This document shows positions 7,044 to 12,772 of a stretch of DNA of 13,027 nucleotides, in pieces (within the stretch, counting starts at the first letter, position 1; every line of letters starts with the position of its first letter). Origin of the DNA: an uncultured beta proteobacterium (GTDB taxonomy: Bacteria; Pseudomonadota; Gammaproteobacteria; Burkholderiales; Rhodocyclaceae); contig CAJBIL010000160.1 in the NCBI GenBank assembly GCA_903953145.1, positions 1 to 13,027 of the forward strand, in the 5' to 3' direction. Both the position numbers and the translations under genes were made by a program. The notes beneath the pieces are model-generated. The model saw only the letters and a program-made list of their open reading frames with translations. It did no database searches and was not told where the DNA came from.

Positions 7044-8182
7044 CACTTGCTACAGCACTGGTTGCTGGAAATGATCCGCTGCCACAATTGGTGGAGGAAG
7101 CCGTCAATCAGGCCATGAAGAAAGCCGGTCTGACGCACGCCAACGGGGTACTTCTTTTTTTGACACCCGATTTTTCACGCCACGCACAACAATCGGTCAC
7201 TGCGGCAGCACGCAGTGCCCAATGCACCCAGATTGCCGGCGGCATTGCGGCCGGGCTGTTTACCGAAACCGGCTGGGTGCTCGACCGTCCGGCAGCGGCA
7301 GTCATGGTATTCGGGCGTGGGTTCTCGCTTGGACACCCGACAACGGGTAATGCCAGCGAATACAGTGAATTCAGTGAACCTATTCTGAGCTATACGGGCA
7401 GCGCTTTCCCCGCTGGTTGGCGCGATGCCAGCCCCCGGTTCGGGGGAAGTTTTACCGGCACCGTCGGCTACGCTGACCCGGTCGCCTGGCAGCAAAGCCG
7501 CCTTTCTGAACAACAACTTTGTAGCGTGCAACTGCTAGGCAGTCATGTCAGCGTCGGTGTATCCAGCGGGTTACGCTTGCTGACTACGGCACAAACCATT
7601 GAGCGCAGCAGCGGTTACGACATCCAGAAGATTGGCGGCCTTGATGCACAAAGCAGCCTGCAACGCGCCCTGCCGCCTGAATTGCGTGAATACACACCGT
7701 ATCCCTTGCATCAACTGACCGCCGTACTGATTGATGCTGAAAATTCGGAAGACGGCGAAACGGCGCTCTCTAGTGGCCACTACCACCCGGTAGCCATCGT
7801 TGCGGCTAACGCAAATGCCTCCTTAACGCTGTCTGAGCGCACAACGCCCGGGCAGAAACTGGCCTGGGCGATTCGTCAACCGCTCTCAGCAGAAGCAGAT
7901 ATGCGACAAACACTGGCGCAGCTAGCGACCGATTCCCACGCCCCGGCGGGCGCACTGATGTTTTCCTGTATTGGACGTGGCCCTTATTTTTATGGCGGCG
8001 AGGATCGTGATCTTGAAGCCTTCCTCGAACGCTTTCCCGGGTTGCCACTACTTGGCACCTATGGAACCGGCCAGATTGCACCAGTATTCAATCAGGCAAT
8101 CAATCGCCAACTACAAAATGCTGTAGTTACCGCAATCATCACCCGACGGCCAAGGAAAGCGCATGTTCAATCCATCACGTGA
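7040..8182 (+). CDS. FIST-domain protein (FIST_N plus FIST_C), putative sensory protein
   Basis: FIST domains are proposed small-ligand sensing modules, found alone or fused to kinases, cyclases and chemoreceptors; the ligand is not firmly known. Here the protein is stand-alone, 380 residues, with no membrane helix or signal peptide and so probably cytoplasmic. The N-terminal half (from about residue 25) has the FIST_N style VLLFLTPDFSRHAQ ... QIAGGIAAGLFTE. The C-terminal half carries the diagnostic FIST_C blocks ALMFSCIGRGPYFYGGEDRD and GTYGTGQIAPVF. Overlap with nth by ATGA suggests co-translation with the repair enzyme and the Rsx complex. The overlap of 20 bases with the following DUF1841 gene continues the packed operon. 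Function is unassigned. Confidence 0.88.
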   Translation: MTLATALVAGNDPLPQLVEEAVNQAMKKAGLTHANGVLLFLTPDFSRHAQQSVTAAARSAQCTQIAGGIAAGLFTETGWVLDRPAAAVMVFGRGFSLGHPTTGNASEYSEFSEPILSYTGSAFPAGWRDASPRFGGSFTGTVGYADPVAWQQSRLSEQQLCSVQLLGSHVSVGVSSGLRLLTTAQTIERSSGYDIQKIGGLDAQSSLQRALPPELREYTPYPLHQLTAVLIDAENSEDGETALSSGHYHPVAIVAANANASLTLSERTTPGQKLAWAIRQPLSAEADMRQTLAQLATDSHAPAGALMFSCIGRGPYFYGGEDRDLEAFLERFPGLPLLGTYGTGQIAPVFNQAINRQLQNAVVTAIITRRPRKAHVQSIT

Positions 8183-8591
8183 CCAGGTTCGCCATTTTTT
8201 CTGCGAATCCTGGCGTAAACATCGTGCGCGTCTGGTCCTCGAAGGGGCCGAAGTCACGGCGGCTGATCTGATTGAGCACCATCCCGAGTACCACGCCCTG
8301 CTTGAAAAGCCGGACGAAGCGCTTGCTCAGGAGTTCACGCCTGAGAACGGGCAGATGAATCCTTTTCTCCACCTGTCGCTGCATCTGGCGATTGCCGATC
8401 AGATCAGCGTCGATCAGCCTCCTGGCATTCGGGCTGCCTACAACGCACTGCGCAACCGTCTTGAAGTCCATGAAGCAGAACATGCCATTCTCGAATGTCT
8501 CGGCGAAACAATCTGGAATGCACAGCGTCAGGGCGGTGAACTCGACGCCAATGCCTATCTTGAGCGTGTTCAGCGTGTAGCACAGGGTTGA
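8163..8591 (+). CDS. DUF1841 family protein
   Basis: A 142-residue cytoplasmic protein opening MFNPSRDQVRHFFCESW, with HHPEYH, the block NPFLHLSLHLAIADQ and the block HEAEHAILECLGETIW. These are recognised as the DUF1841 pattern common in beta- and gammaproteobacteria; no biochemical role is established. Several His/Glu residues (HLSLHLAI...HEAEH...E) are reminiscent of a helical metal-binding protein, but this is only an impression. The start at 8163 lies inside the FIST gene (20-base overlap), with AAGGAAA (8153-8159) as binding site. It ends the operon that begins with rsxA; no clear terminator follows. Confidence 0.8.
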   Translation: MFNPSRDQVRHFFCESWRKHRARLVLEGAEVTAADLIEHHPEYHALLEKPDEALAQEFTPENGQMNPFLHLSLHLAIADQISVDQPPGIRAAYNALRNRLEVHEAEHAILECLGETIWNAQRQGGELDANAYLERVQRVAQG

Positions 8592-8622
8592 ATAAACGCA
8601 ATTCGGATAGCTCGAACAAGGA

Positions 8623-8652
8623 CTTCAGGTAAAATCAGATTATCCCCTGAAG
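8623..8652. promoter_or_regulatory. Inverted repeat that covers a ribosome binding site
   Basis: CTTCAGG (8623-8629) and CCTGAAG (8646-8652) are exact reverse complements with a 16-base loop. The right arm contains the first bases of the AAGGA Shine-Dalgarno (8650-8654) of the small gene at 8663, so in RNA the stem could limit its translation. Seven base pairs give a modest stem, and there is no T-run, so it is a poor terminator candidate for the DUF1841 gene. A regulator site in DNA is an alternative. Confidence 0.35.
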
Positions 8653-8662
8653 GATAACGTCC

Positions 8663-8833
8663 ATGCGTTTGTCTCTCTTTTATCTGGCTTTCAAACAAAT
8701 ATTTCGCTCTGAAACTCATCAGGTTTTTTCAGTTGCACAAAATTCCGGCGCTGAAAAGAAGCTAACAACGTCTGAGTTGCTTTGCTGGCTCATCACTTTG
8801 CCTACAGACGATCAGGAAATATCGATTCACTAA
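8663..8833 (+). CDS. Unrecognised small protein, 56 residues
   Basis: This short gene fills most of an otherwise empty stretch. The ATG is preceded by AAGGA at 8650-8654 with an ideal 8-base spacing, and the frame runs 56 codons to TAA at 8831-8833. The protein opens MRLSLFYLAFKQIF, an amphipathic to hydrophobic segment with two basic residues. A hydrophilic middle with SGAEKKL comes next, then a second hydrophobic patch, ELLCWLITLP, and an acidic end, DDQEISIH. No family is recognised. Base composition is visibly more AT-rich than the operon upstream. It could be a small membrane-associated protein or a leader. Reality rests on the binding site and the uninterrupted frame only. Confidence 0.45.
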   Translation: MRLSLFYLAFKQIFRSETHQVFSVAQNSGAEKKLTTSELLCWLITLPTDDQEISIH

Positions 8834-8884
8834 TACATGGCGCGTAATACTCGTTAAAAACTCTCGAAAGAAACGATAACCAAC

Positions 8885-9115
8885 ATGAAAGCTTTTGTCC
8901 TGATCGTCGCAACCGTTCTTCTTCCCTTTGTATCGATCGGCACAATGACTGCTGCATCGTTGCTGCGTATGCGTGATGGTGCAGCCGCAGGCGTCATACC
9001 GACGCTGCTCACGCTAGTCGGTGGTGGTTTGATAATCGTTCTTGCCTTTTGTATTTATCAGCTCCAAAAAATGCACCAGGCAAAACGCACCCCATCGCCA
9101 GATACGGGTGACTGA
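8885..9115 (+). CDS. Small two-helix membrane protein, 76 residues
   Basis: Predicted inner membrane protein of unknown function. Helix 1 covers about residues 3-26 (VLIVATVLLPFVSIGTM) and helix 2 about residues 37-59 (VIPTLLTLVGGGLIIVLAF), joined by a short loop RMRDGAA. It ends in a hydrophilic tail, KMHQAKRTPSPDTGD. The loop charge pattern and basic tail suggest both ends may face the cytoplasm or the loop the periplasm, but topology is uncertain. The Shine-Dalgarno is weak (AAAGAAA upstream). The stop (9113-9115) lies 1 to 10 bases before the possible starts of the diguanylate cyclase gene that follows, so the two are very likely co-transcribed and coupled. Confidence 0.72.
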   Translation: MKAFVLIVATVLLPFVSIGTMTAASLLRMRDGAAAGVIPTLLTLVGGGLIIVLAFCIYQLQKMHQAKRTPSPDTGD

Positions 9116-9125
9116 ATTGCCGGCC

Positions 9126-10943
9126 ATGGCATCATCAGCGGGTCTTGATATCGCGACAGTTTTACTGTTCGCGTTACTTTTTGGTGCAGTGGCTTATAGT
9201 ATTTTCCTCAAAAAACGTTTGCAGCAGCAGTTTGCCGAGCGACTTGAAGTCGACAAACGCCTGCATTATTCAGAAGCAGAATATCGTGCTCTGATTGAAA
9301 CAGCCCCGTTTCCAATTGTCCTCACCCGAATATCGGACAACATTCTGGTTTTTGCCAACCGTCGCCTGCTTGAGCAAGTAGGACTCAAATCCGAGCAATT
9401 ACTGAACAAGCCCGCCATCAATTACTACGAGAATCCGGAGGATCGGCAACGCTTAATTGCCACACTCAAGGAAAAGGGGCACGTTAGCGACTTTGAAACT
9501 CGCATGCGATTGCCCAATGGCGAGCTTCGCTGGGCATACATTTCTGCTTCTGTATCCCGCTTTAACAACGAAGAGGTGATGTATGTCTCCTTCAACGACA
9601 TCACTGCACTCAAGGAAATCGAAAACAAACTCGAAAATAATCGCCGCCACCTGTGTGCAATTTTTGACAATGCCATCGTTGGCATCTCCCTGATATCCCC
9701 CGAGGGTCGCTACCTGGAGGCCAATGCCCACTGGGGTGAAATGCTCGGCTACAAATCACACGAAATCCGGGATACCAGCAATCTAGCCATCACTCATCCG
9801 GACGATGCGGCACGAAGCCGCGTTCAATTCGATGCGCTTGTGGCGGGCGAAATTGGTTTCTATACCCTTGACAAACGCTTTGTCCGCCGGGATGGCAGTG
9901 TTTTCTGGGCAAGCATGTCGGCGGCACCGATTCACGACAGTCAGGGCGCGATTGAGTCGGTCGTCTGTGTCATCCAGAATATCAACGAACGAAAACTTGC
10001 TGACGAACGCTTGCAACGCATCCTGCGTGAATTTCCGATTGCCACAGTGATCGTCGATGAGTCAGGTCATTTCGTTTACCGCAGCGAAAAATTTGAGCTG
10101 CTGTTCGGCTATCCCTATGACGAAGTCAATACCCTTGGCGACTGGCTTCCACGCGCCTACCCCGACCCTATCTATCGGGAACAAGTACAAAAAATAGTAG
10201 CCGACATAATCGCCGAATCACAAGCCGAGGGGCGCACCAGCAATCCGGTTGAGTTGCGTGTGCGCTGCAAGAATGGCACTGACAAGATGATCGAATTTCG
10301 CTACGTTGATCTTGTCGAGCAAGGTATCTGGACATTGAACGATGTGACCGAACGCGACCAGCTTGCCACAGCCATGCGTGCCGTTAACGACCATCTGATG
10401 GAACGCCTGAGCGAGATTCAAAGTTTGCAGGAACAACTGCGCGAACAGGCCATGCGTGATGCACTGACCGGCCTCTTCAATCGCCGCTATCTCGATGAAA
10501 TGCTTGAGCGTGAGTTGGCACGCGCGCTACGCGAAGGTCACCCGCTGACCGTAATGATGCTGGATATCGATCATTTCAAAAAACTCAACGATACCTTCGG
10601 CCACCCGGCCGGCGACGAAGTGCTGAAAGCGCTTGGTGACATGCTGCGCCACAATGCACGCACCGAAGATATCCCCTGTCGTTACGGTGGAGAAGAGTTT
10701 CTACTCGTATTGCCAAACATGAGCCTAAGCGACGCGCGCGAACGTGCAGAACAATGGCGTCAGAAATTTGAATCGATGCAGGTGATTTTTGGCCAGTTTT
10801 CAATGAACGCTACGCTGTCAATTGGGATTGCTACCTTCCCGGGCCATGGCCGCACGCGCGATCAACTCGTTGAAGCCGCAGATCAGGCGCTTTACGCCGC
10901 CAAGCACAATGGTCGAAACCGTATTGAAATCAGCGGCGGCTGA
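9126..10943 (+). CDS. Membrane-anchored diguanylate cyclase with three PAS domains
   Basis: Makes c-di-GMP from two GTP. Counting from the ATG at 9126 the protein has 605 residues. One membrane helix (about 7-28) is followed by PAS1 (about 52-170; SEAEYRALIETAPF), PAS2 (about 173-295; IFDNAIVGISLISPEGRY, ending INERKLADERL), PAS3 (about 297-411; FPIATVIVDESGHFVYRS) and a coiled-coil linker (about 411-440). The GGDEF domain follows (about 440-605), with DALTGLFNRRYLDE, the metal site LDIDHFKKLNDTFGHPAGDE, active motif GGEEF (521-525) and inhibitory-site RTED (512-515) spaced five residues before it. All catalytic features look intact and there is no EAL domain. A TTG start at 9117 (MPAMASS) with GGTGA (9106-9110) six bases upstream is a real alternative; a start at 9042 would overlap the upstream gene by 74 bases and adds nothing PAS-like. 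Confidence 0.92.
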   Translation: MASSAGLDIATVLLFALLFGAVAYSIFLKKRLQQQFAERLEVDKRLHYSEAEYRALIETAPFPIVLTRISDNILVFANRRLLEQVGLKSEQLLNKPAINYYENPEDRQRLIATLKEKGHVSDFETRMRLPNGELRWAYISASVSRFNNEEVMYVSFNDITALKEIENKLENNRRHLCAIFDNAIVGISLISPEGRYLEANAHWGEMLGYKSHEIRDTSNLAITHPDDAARSRVQFDALVAGEIGFYTLDKRFVRRDGSVFWASMSAAPIHDSQGAIESVVCVIQNINERKLADERLQRILREFPIATVIVDESGHFVYRSEKFELLFGYPYDEVNTLGDWLPRAYPDPIYREQVQKIVADIIAESQAEGRTSNPVELRVRCKNGTDKMIEFRYVDLVEQGIWTLNDVTERDQLATAMRAVNDHLMERLSEIQSLQEQLREQAMRDALTGLFNRRYLDEMLERELARALREGHPLTVMMLDIDHFKKLNDTFGHPAGDEVLKALGDMLRHNARTEDIPCRYGGEEFLLVLPNMSLSDARERAEQWRQKFESMQVIFGQFSMNATLSIGIATFPGHGRTRDQLVEAADQALYAAKHNGRNRIEISGG

Positions 10944-11023
10944 ACGAACAAGCGAATTATTTTGTCTCTGTCACAAGGCAAGGCAAGCGCCATAGTGCCG
11001 TGAAGTCATCTCGCGGATCCACA

Positions 11024-11050
11024 ACTGCCGGGGCACCCTAAACGGGCAGT
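11024..11050. repeat. Short inverted repeat upstream of the FecR-domain gene
   Basis: ACTGCC (11024-11029) and GGCAGT (11045-11050) are reverse complements with a 15-base loop, 26 bases before the FecR-gene ATG. It may be a leader hairpin or an operator. Otherwise 10944-11076 holds no recognised promoter or terminator, so transcription could continue from the cyclase gene. Confidence 0.3.
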
Positions 11051-11076
11051 AACTCCTTGGCAAACAGGAGAAATTA

Positions 11077-11727
11077 ATGAGCAACCGTCGCAAGATTCTC
11101 AAACAAATTGGATTCGCCAGTTTGCTCGCTACAGTCAGTCCATCTGCCCTGATACGGAACGCCCTTGCGAATGGCAACAAACCGATCACCCCCGGTATTA
11201 ATAAAATAACAGGCAATGTCACGATCAATGGCAAACCAGCGCAAACAGGTATGGCCGTTGTTGAAGGTGACATCATCGTTACAGGCCCAGGCAGCGAGGC
11301 AATCTATGTAATTGGACAAGATGCTTACCTGCAGCGTGCGAGCAGCACTGTCAGCTTTGCCGCTAGCGTGATGCGCGTTGTAACGGGGAAAATCCTGTCG
11401 GTTTTTGGTAAAGGGGAGAAGAAACTAGAAACCCCAACTGCAACCATCGGAATTCGTGGCACCGGTTGTTACATCGAAGCCGAGGAAAAGCGTATTTATT
11501 TCTGCCTCTGTTATGGTGTTGCAGATGTAGTTCCTGCTGCAGACCCCAGCCATAGCGAACGAATCGAGACAAAACATCACGACCACCCAATCTACATCTA
11601 CAAGGATTCTTCGATGCCAATGATGGTCGATGCTGGTCTGATAAATCACAACGATGCGGAACTGGAACTGCTGGAAAATCTCGTCGGCCGCTGGCCAGCT
11701 TTTTATCAGAGCAAAGCGCGTTACTAA
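11077..11727 (+). CDS. FecR-domain protein with Tat-like signal peptide
   Basis: Predicted exported protein of 216 residues. The N-terminus NRRKILKQIGFASLLA resembles a twin-arginine signal (Arg4-Arg5, Lys6, Ile7, Leu8, Lys9), with a weakly hydrophobic core, an Arg in the c-region and a likely cleavage after ALA at residue 31. The FecR-like beta domain follows (about 42-110): GNVTINGKPAQTGMAVVEGD, IIVTGPGSEAIYVI, SSTVSF. A second conserved-looking part has TPTATIGIRGTGCYIE and FCLCYG, with Cys131, Cys143, Cys145 and then His167-His168-Asp-His170. There is no sigma factor or TonB receptor beside it, so it is not a classical FecR anti-sigma regulator. AGGAG (11066-11070) six bases before ATG supports the start. 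It ends at a strong terminator. Confidence 0.82.
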   Translation: MSNRRKILKQIGFASLLATVSPSALIRNALANGNKPITPGINKITGNVTINGKPAQTGMAVVEGDIIVTGPGSEAIYVIGQDAYLQRASSTVSFAASVMRVVTGKILSVFGKGEKKLETPTATIGIRGTGCYIEAEEKRIYFCLCYGVADVVPAADPSHSERIETKHHDHPIYIYKDSSMPMMVDAGLINHNDAELELLENLVGRWPAFYQSKARY

Positions 11728-11748
11728 TCCAAAACTGACAACACAAGT

Positions 11749-11785
11749 AAAAAACCCCGCAAACCTTGTGGGCGCGGGGTTTTTA
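11749..11785. terminator. Two-way intrinsic terminator between the FecR gene and the tRNA operon
   Basis: AAAAACCCCGC (11750-11760) pairs exactly with GCGGGGTTTTT (11774-11784) around a 13-base loop. A-runs and T-runs flank the GC stem on both strands, so it can end plus-strand transcription of the FecR gene and minus-strand transcription of the tRNAs, whose last CCA lies two bases away at 11787. Confidence 0.9.
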
Positions 11786-11786
11786 A

Positions 11787-11863
11787 TGGGGCGATGTACG
11801 GGTTTCGAACCCGTGACAACTGGAATCACAATCCAGTGCTCTACCAACTGAGCTAACACCGCC
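11787..11863 (-). tRNA. tRNA-His (anticodon GTG)
   Basis: Read on the minus strand, the acceptor stem GCGGTGT pairs with ACATCGC, and an extra 5' G (position -1, at 11863) faces the discriminator C, the hallmark of histidine tRNA. The D-arm is GCTCAGTTGGTAGAGC, the anticodon arm CTGGATTGTGATTCCAG (anticodon at 11827-11829), and the T-arm ACGGG-TTCGAAA-CCCGT. CCA is encoded (11787-11789). It is the last gene of a three-tRNA operon. Confidence 0.97.
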
Positions 11864-11870
11864 ATTGTTC

Positions 11871-11947
11871 TGGTGCGCCCGGCGAGACTCGAACTCACAA
11901 CCCCCGGCTTAGAAGGCCGGTGCTCTGTCCAGTTGAGCTACGGGCGC
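11871..11947 (-). tRNA. tRNA-Arg (anticodon TCT)
   Basis: On the minus strand the acceptor stem GCGCCCG pairs with CGGGCGC, followed by discriminator A and encoded CCA (11871-11873). The anticodon arm is CCGGC-CTTCTAA-GCCGG, so the anticodon is TCT, reading AGA/AGG. The T-loop is TTCGAGT. It lies 7 bases upstream of tRNA-His and 60 bases downstream of tRNA-Pro. The AGA codons it reads are unusually frequent in the neighbouring dksA. Confidence 0.97.
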
Positions 11948-12007
11948 GAGTCTCGAGACTTCAATTAAATCAGTCTTGCCGTTATCGCTTCTTGAAACTA
12001 TTGAAAC

Positions 12008-12084
12008 TGGTCGGGGCGGTGGGATTCGAACTCACGACCCTCTGCTCCCAAAGCAGATGCGCTACCAGGCTGCGCTACGCCCCG
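12008..12084 (-). tRNA. tRNA-Pro (anticodon TGG)
   Basis: On the minus strand the acceptor stem CGGGGCG pairs with CGCCCCG, with discriminator A and encoded CCA (12008-12010). The anticodon arm is TCTGC-TTTGGGA-GCAGA, anticodon TGG. D-arm GCGCAGCCTGGTAGCGC and T-loop TTCGAAT are standard. It is the first gene of the tRNA operon, just downstream of a clear promoter. Confidence 0.97.
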
Positions 12085-12095
12085 AAGAAGCCGGC

Positions 12096-12124
12096 ATTCT
12101 ATAGAGAGTTATAACTGAGGTCAA
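12096..12124 (-). promoter_or_regulatory. Sigma70 promoter of the tRNA Pro-Arg-His operon, GC-rich discriminator
   Basis: On the minus strand, TTGACC (12124-12119) and TAGAAT (12101-12096) are separated by exactly 17 bases. The next bases, GCCGGC (12095-12090), form a GC-rich discriminator, a feature of stable-RNA promoters that ppGpp and DksA repress. The transcript would begin a few bases before the tRNA-Pro 5' end at 12084. Confidence 0.75.
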
Positions 12125-12172
12125 TCATGATTGGCTGGTTTTTAACGGATATTCACAAGATAAATTCATTGC

Positions 12173-12201
12173 TTGCTGAGCATCTTCTTTTCTGGTAAAA
12201 A
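12173..12201 (+). promoter_or_regulatory. Possible dksA promoter
   Basis: TTGCTG (12173-12178) and TAAAAA (12196-12201) are 17 bases apart, a weak match to sigma70 consensus in an AT-rich stretch. It would give a leader of about 30 bases before the dksA ATG. Other AT-rich hexamers nearby could serve instead. The rest of the 12125-12239 gap shows nothing further. Confidence 0.3.
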
Positions 12202-12239
12202 ATCGTCTTTTTGCAAAAACGAACGGACGGTCTGCGAAA

Positions 12240-12665
12240 ATGGCTGAAGAATCACTCCACAAACATTTTGCTCCTTATGCGCCGAAAAAAGGCGAGGAGT
12301 ACATGAATAGCAAACAACTTGCCCATTTCCGAACAATACTTGACACACTCAAACAAGAATTGATTCAAGACATCGAACGCACGGTACACACCATGCAGGA
12401 TGAGGCGACCGTTTTTGCTGACCCGAATGATCGTGCAAGTCAGGAAACAGATATTGCACTTGAGCTAAGAAATAGAGACAGAGAGCGTAAATTAATTAAG
12501 AAAATTGACGAAACTATTAATCGAATTGATAAAGATGATTATGGTTTCTGCAATAGTTGCGGTATCGAAATCGGCCTGAAGCGACTGGAAGCCAGACCAA
12601 CAGCAACGCTCTGTATCGACTGCAAAACGCTTGAAGAAGTACGCGAAAAACAAGTAGCCAAATAA
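12240..12665 (+). CDS. dksA: RNA polymerase-binding transcription factor DksA
   Basis: Binds the secondary channel of RNA polymerase and, with ppGpp, lowers rRNA and tRNA promoter activity and raises amino acid promoters. The protein has 141 residues against 151 in E. coli and runs collinear with an offset of ten. The GEEYMN block comes first, then the coiled coil with tip residues Asp61, Asp64 and Ala66 (DPNDRA; E. coli Asp71, Asp74, Ala76), then LELRNRDRERKLIKKI. The zinc finger Cys104-107-125-128 (CNSCGIEIG...LCIDC) and the C-terminal helix EEVREKQ complete it. The start at 12240 keeps the family N-terminus; an ATG at 12303 after GAGGAG would give a shorter form. The coding sequence is strikingly AT-rich, with several AGA and TTA codons, unlike the operon to the left. 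Confidence 0.95.
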   Translation: MAEESLHKHFAPYAPKKGEEYMNSKQLAHFRTILDTLKQELIQDIERTVHTMQDEATVFADPNDRASQETDIALELRNRDRERKLIKKIDETINRIDKDDYGFCNSCGIEIGLKRLEARPTATLCIDCKTLEEVREKQVAK

Positions 12666-12707
12666 GTACGGATATAAAAAACCTCGCAAAATACGCAGAG
12701 TGAGATA

Positions 12708-12741
12708 AACAAAAAAGGACGCCGAAGCGTCCTTTTTTGTT
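12708..12741. terminator. Two-way intrinsic terminator between dksA and pnp
   Basis: A perfect 15-base stem (12708-12722 with 12727-12741) closed by the tetraloop CGAA has GGACGC/GCGTCC at its top and A-run and T-run flanks at its base. It ends dksA on the plus strand and pnp on the minus strand. Confidence 0.95.
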
Positions 12742-12772
12742 GTGTTGCCTTTTAAAGCAGCTTGCGGATGAA

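Noticed and set aside
9042..9125. Upstream TTG start for the diguanylate cyclase adding 28 residues
   Set aside because: It would overlap the small membrane protein gene by 74 bases, and the added residues (KKCTRQNAPHRQ) are its out-of-frame shadow.
11077..11727. Classical FecR anti-sigma regulator of an iron-uptake system
   Set aside because: No ECF sigma factor, no TonB receptor and no cytoplasmic anti-sigma domain; the N-terminus is a signal peptide.
11425..11898. Minus-strand frame of 157 codons over the FecR gene and tRNA-His
   Set aside because: Runs through a tRNA gene and a terminator and lies antisense to a supported gene.
11920..12114. Plus-strand frame with a GAVGFELTTLCSQSRCATRLRYAP-type product
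   Set aside because: This is the well-known false protein obtained by translating the antisense strand of tRNA-Pro.
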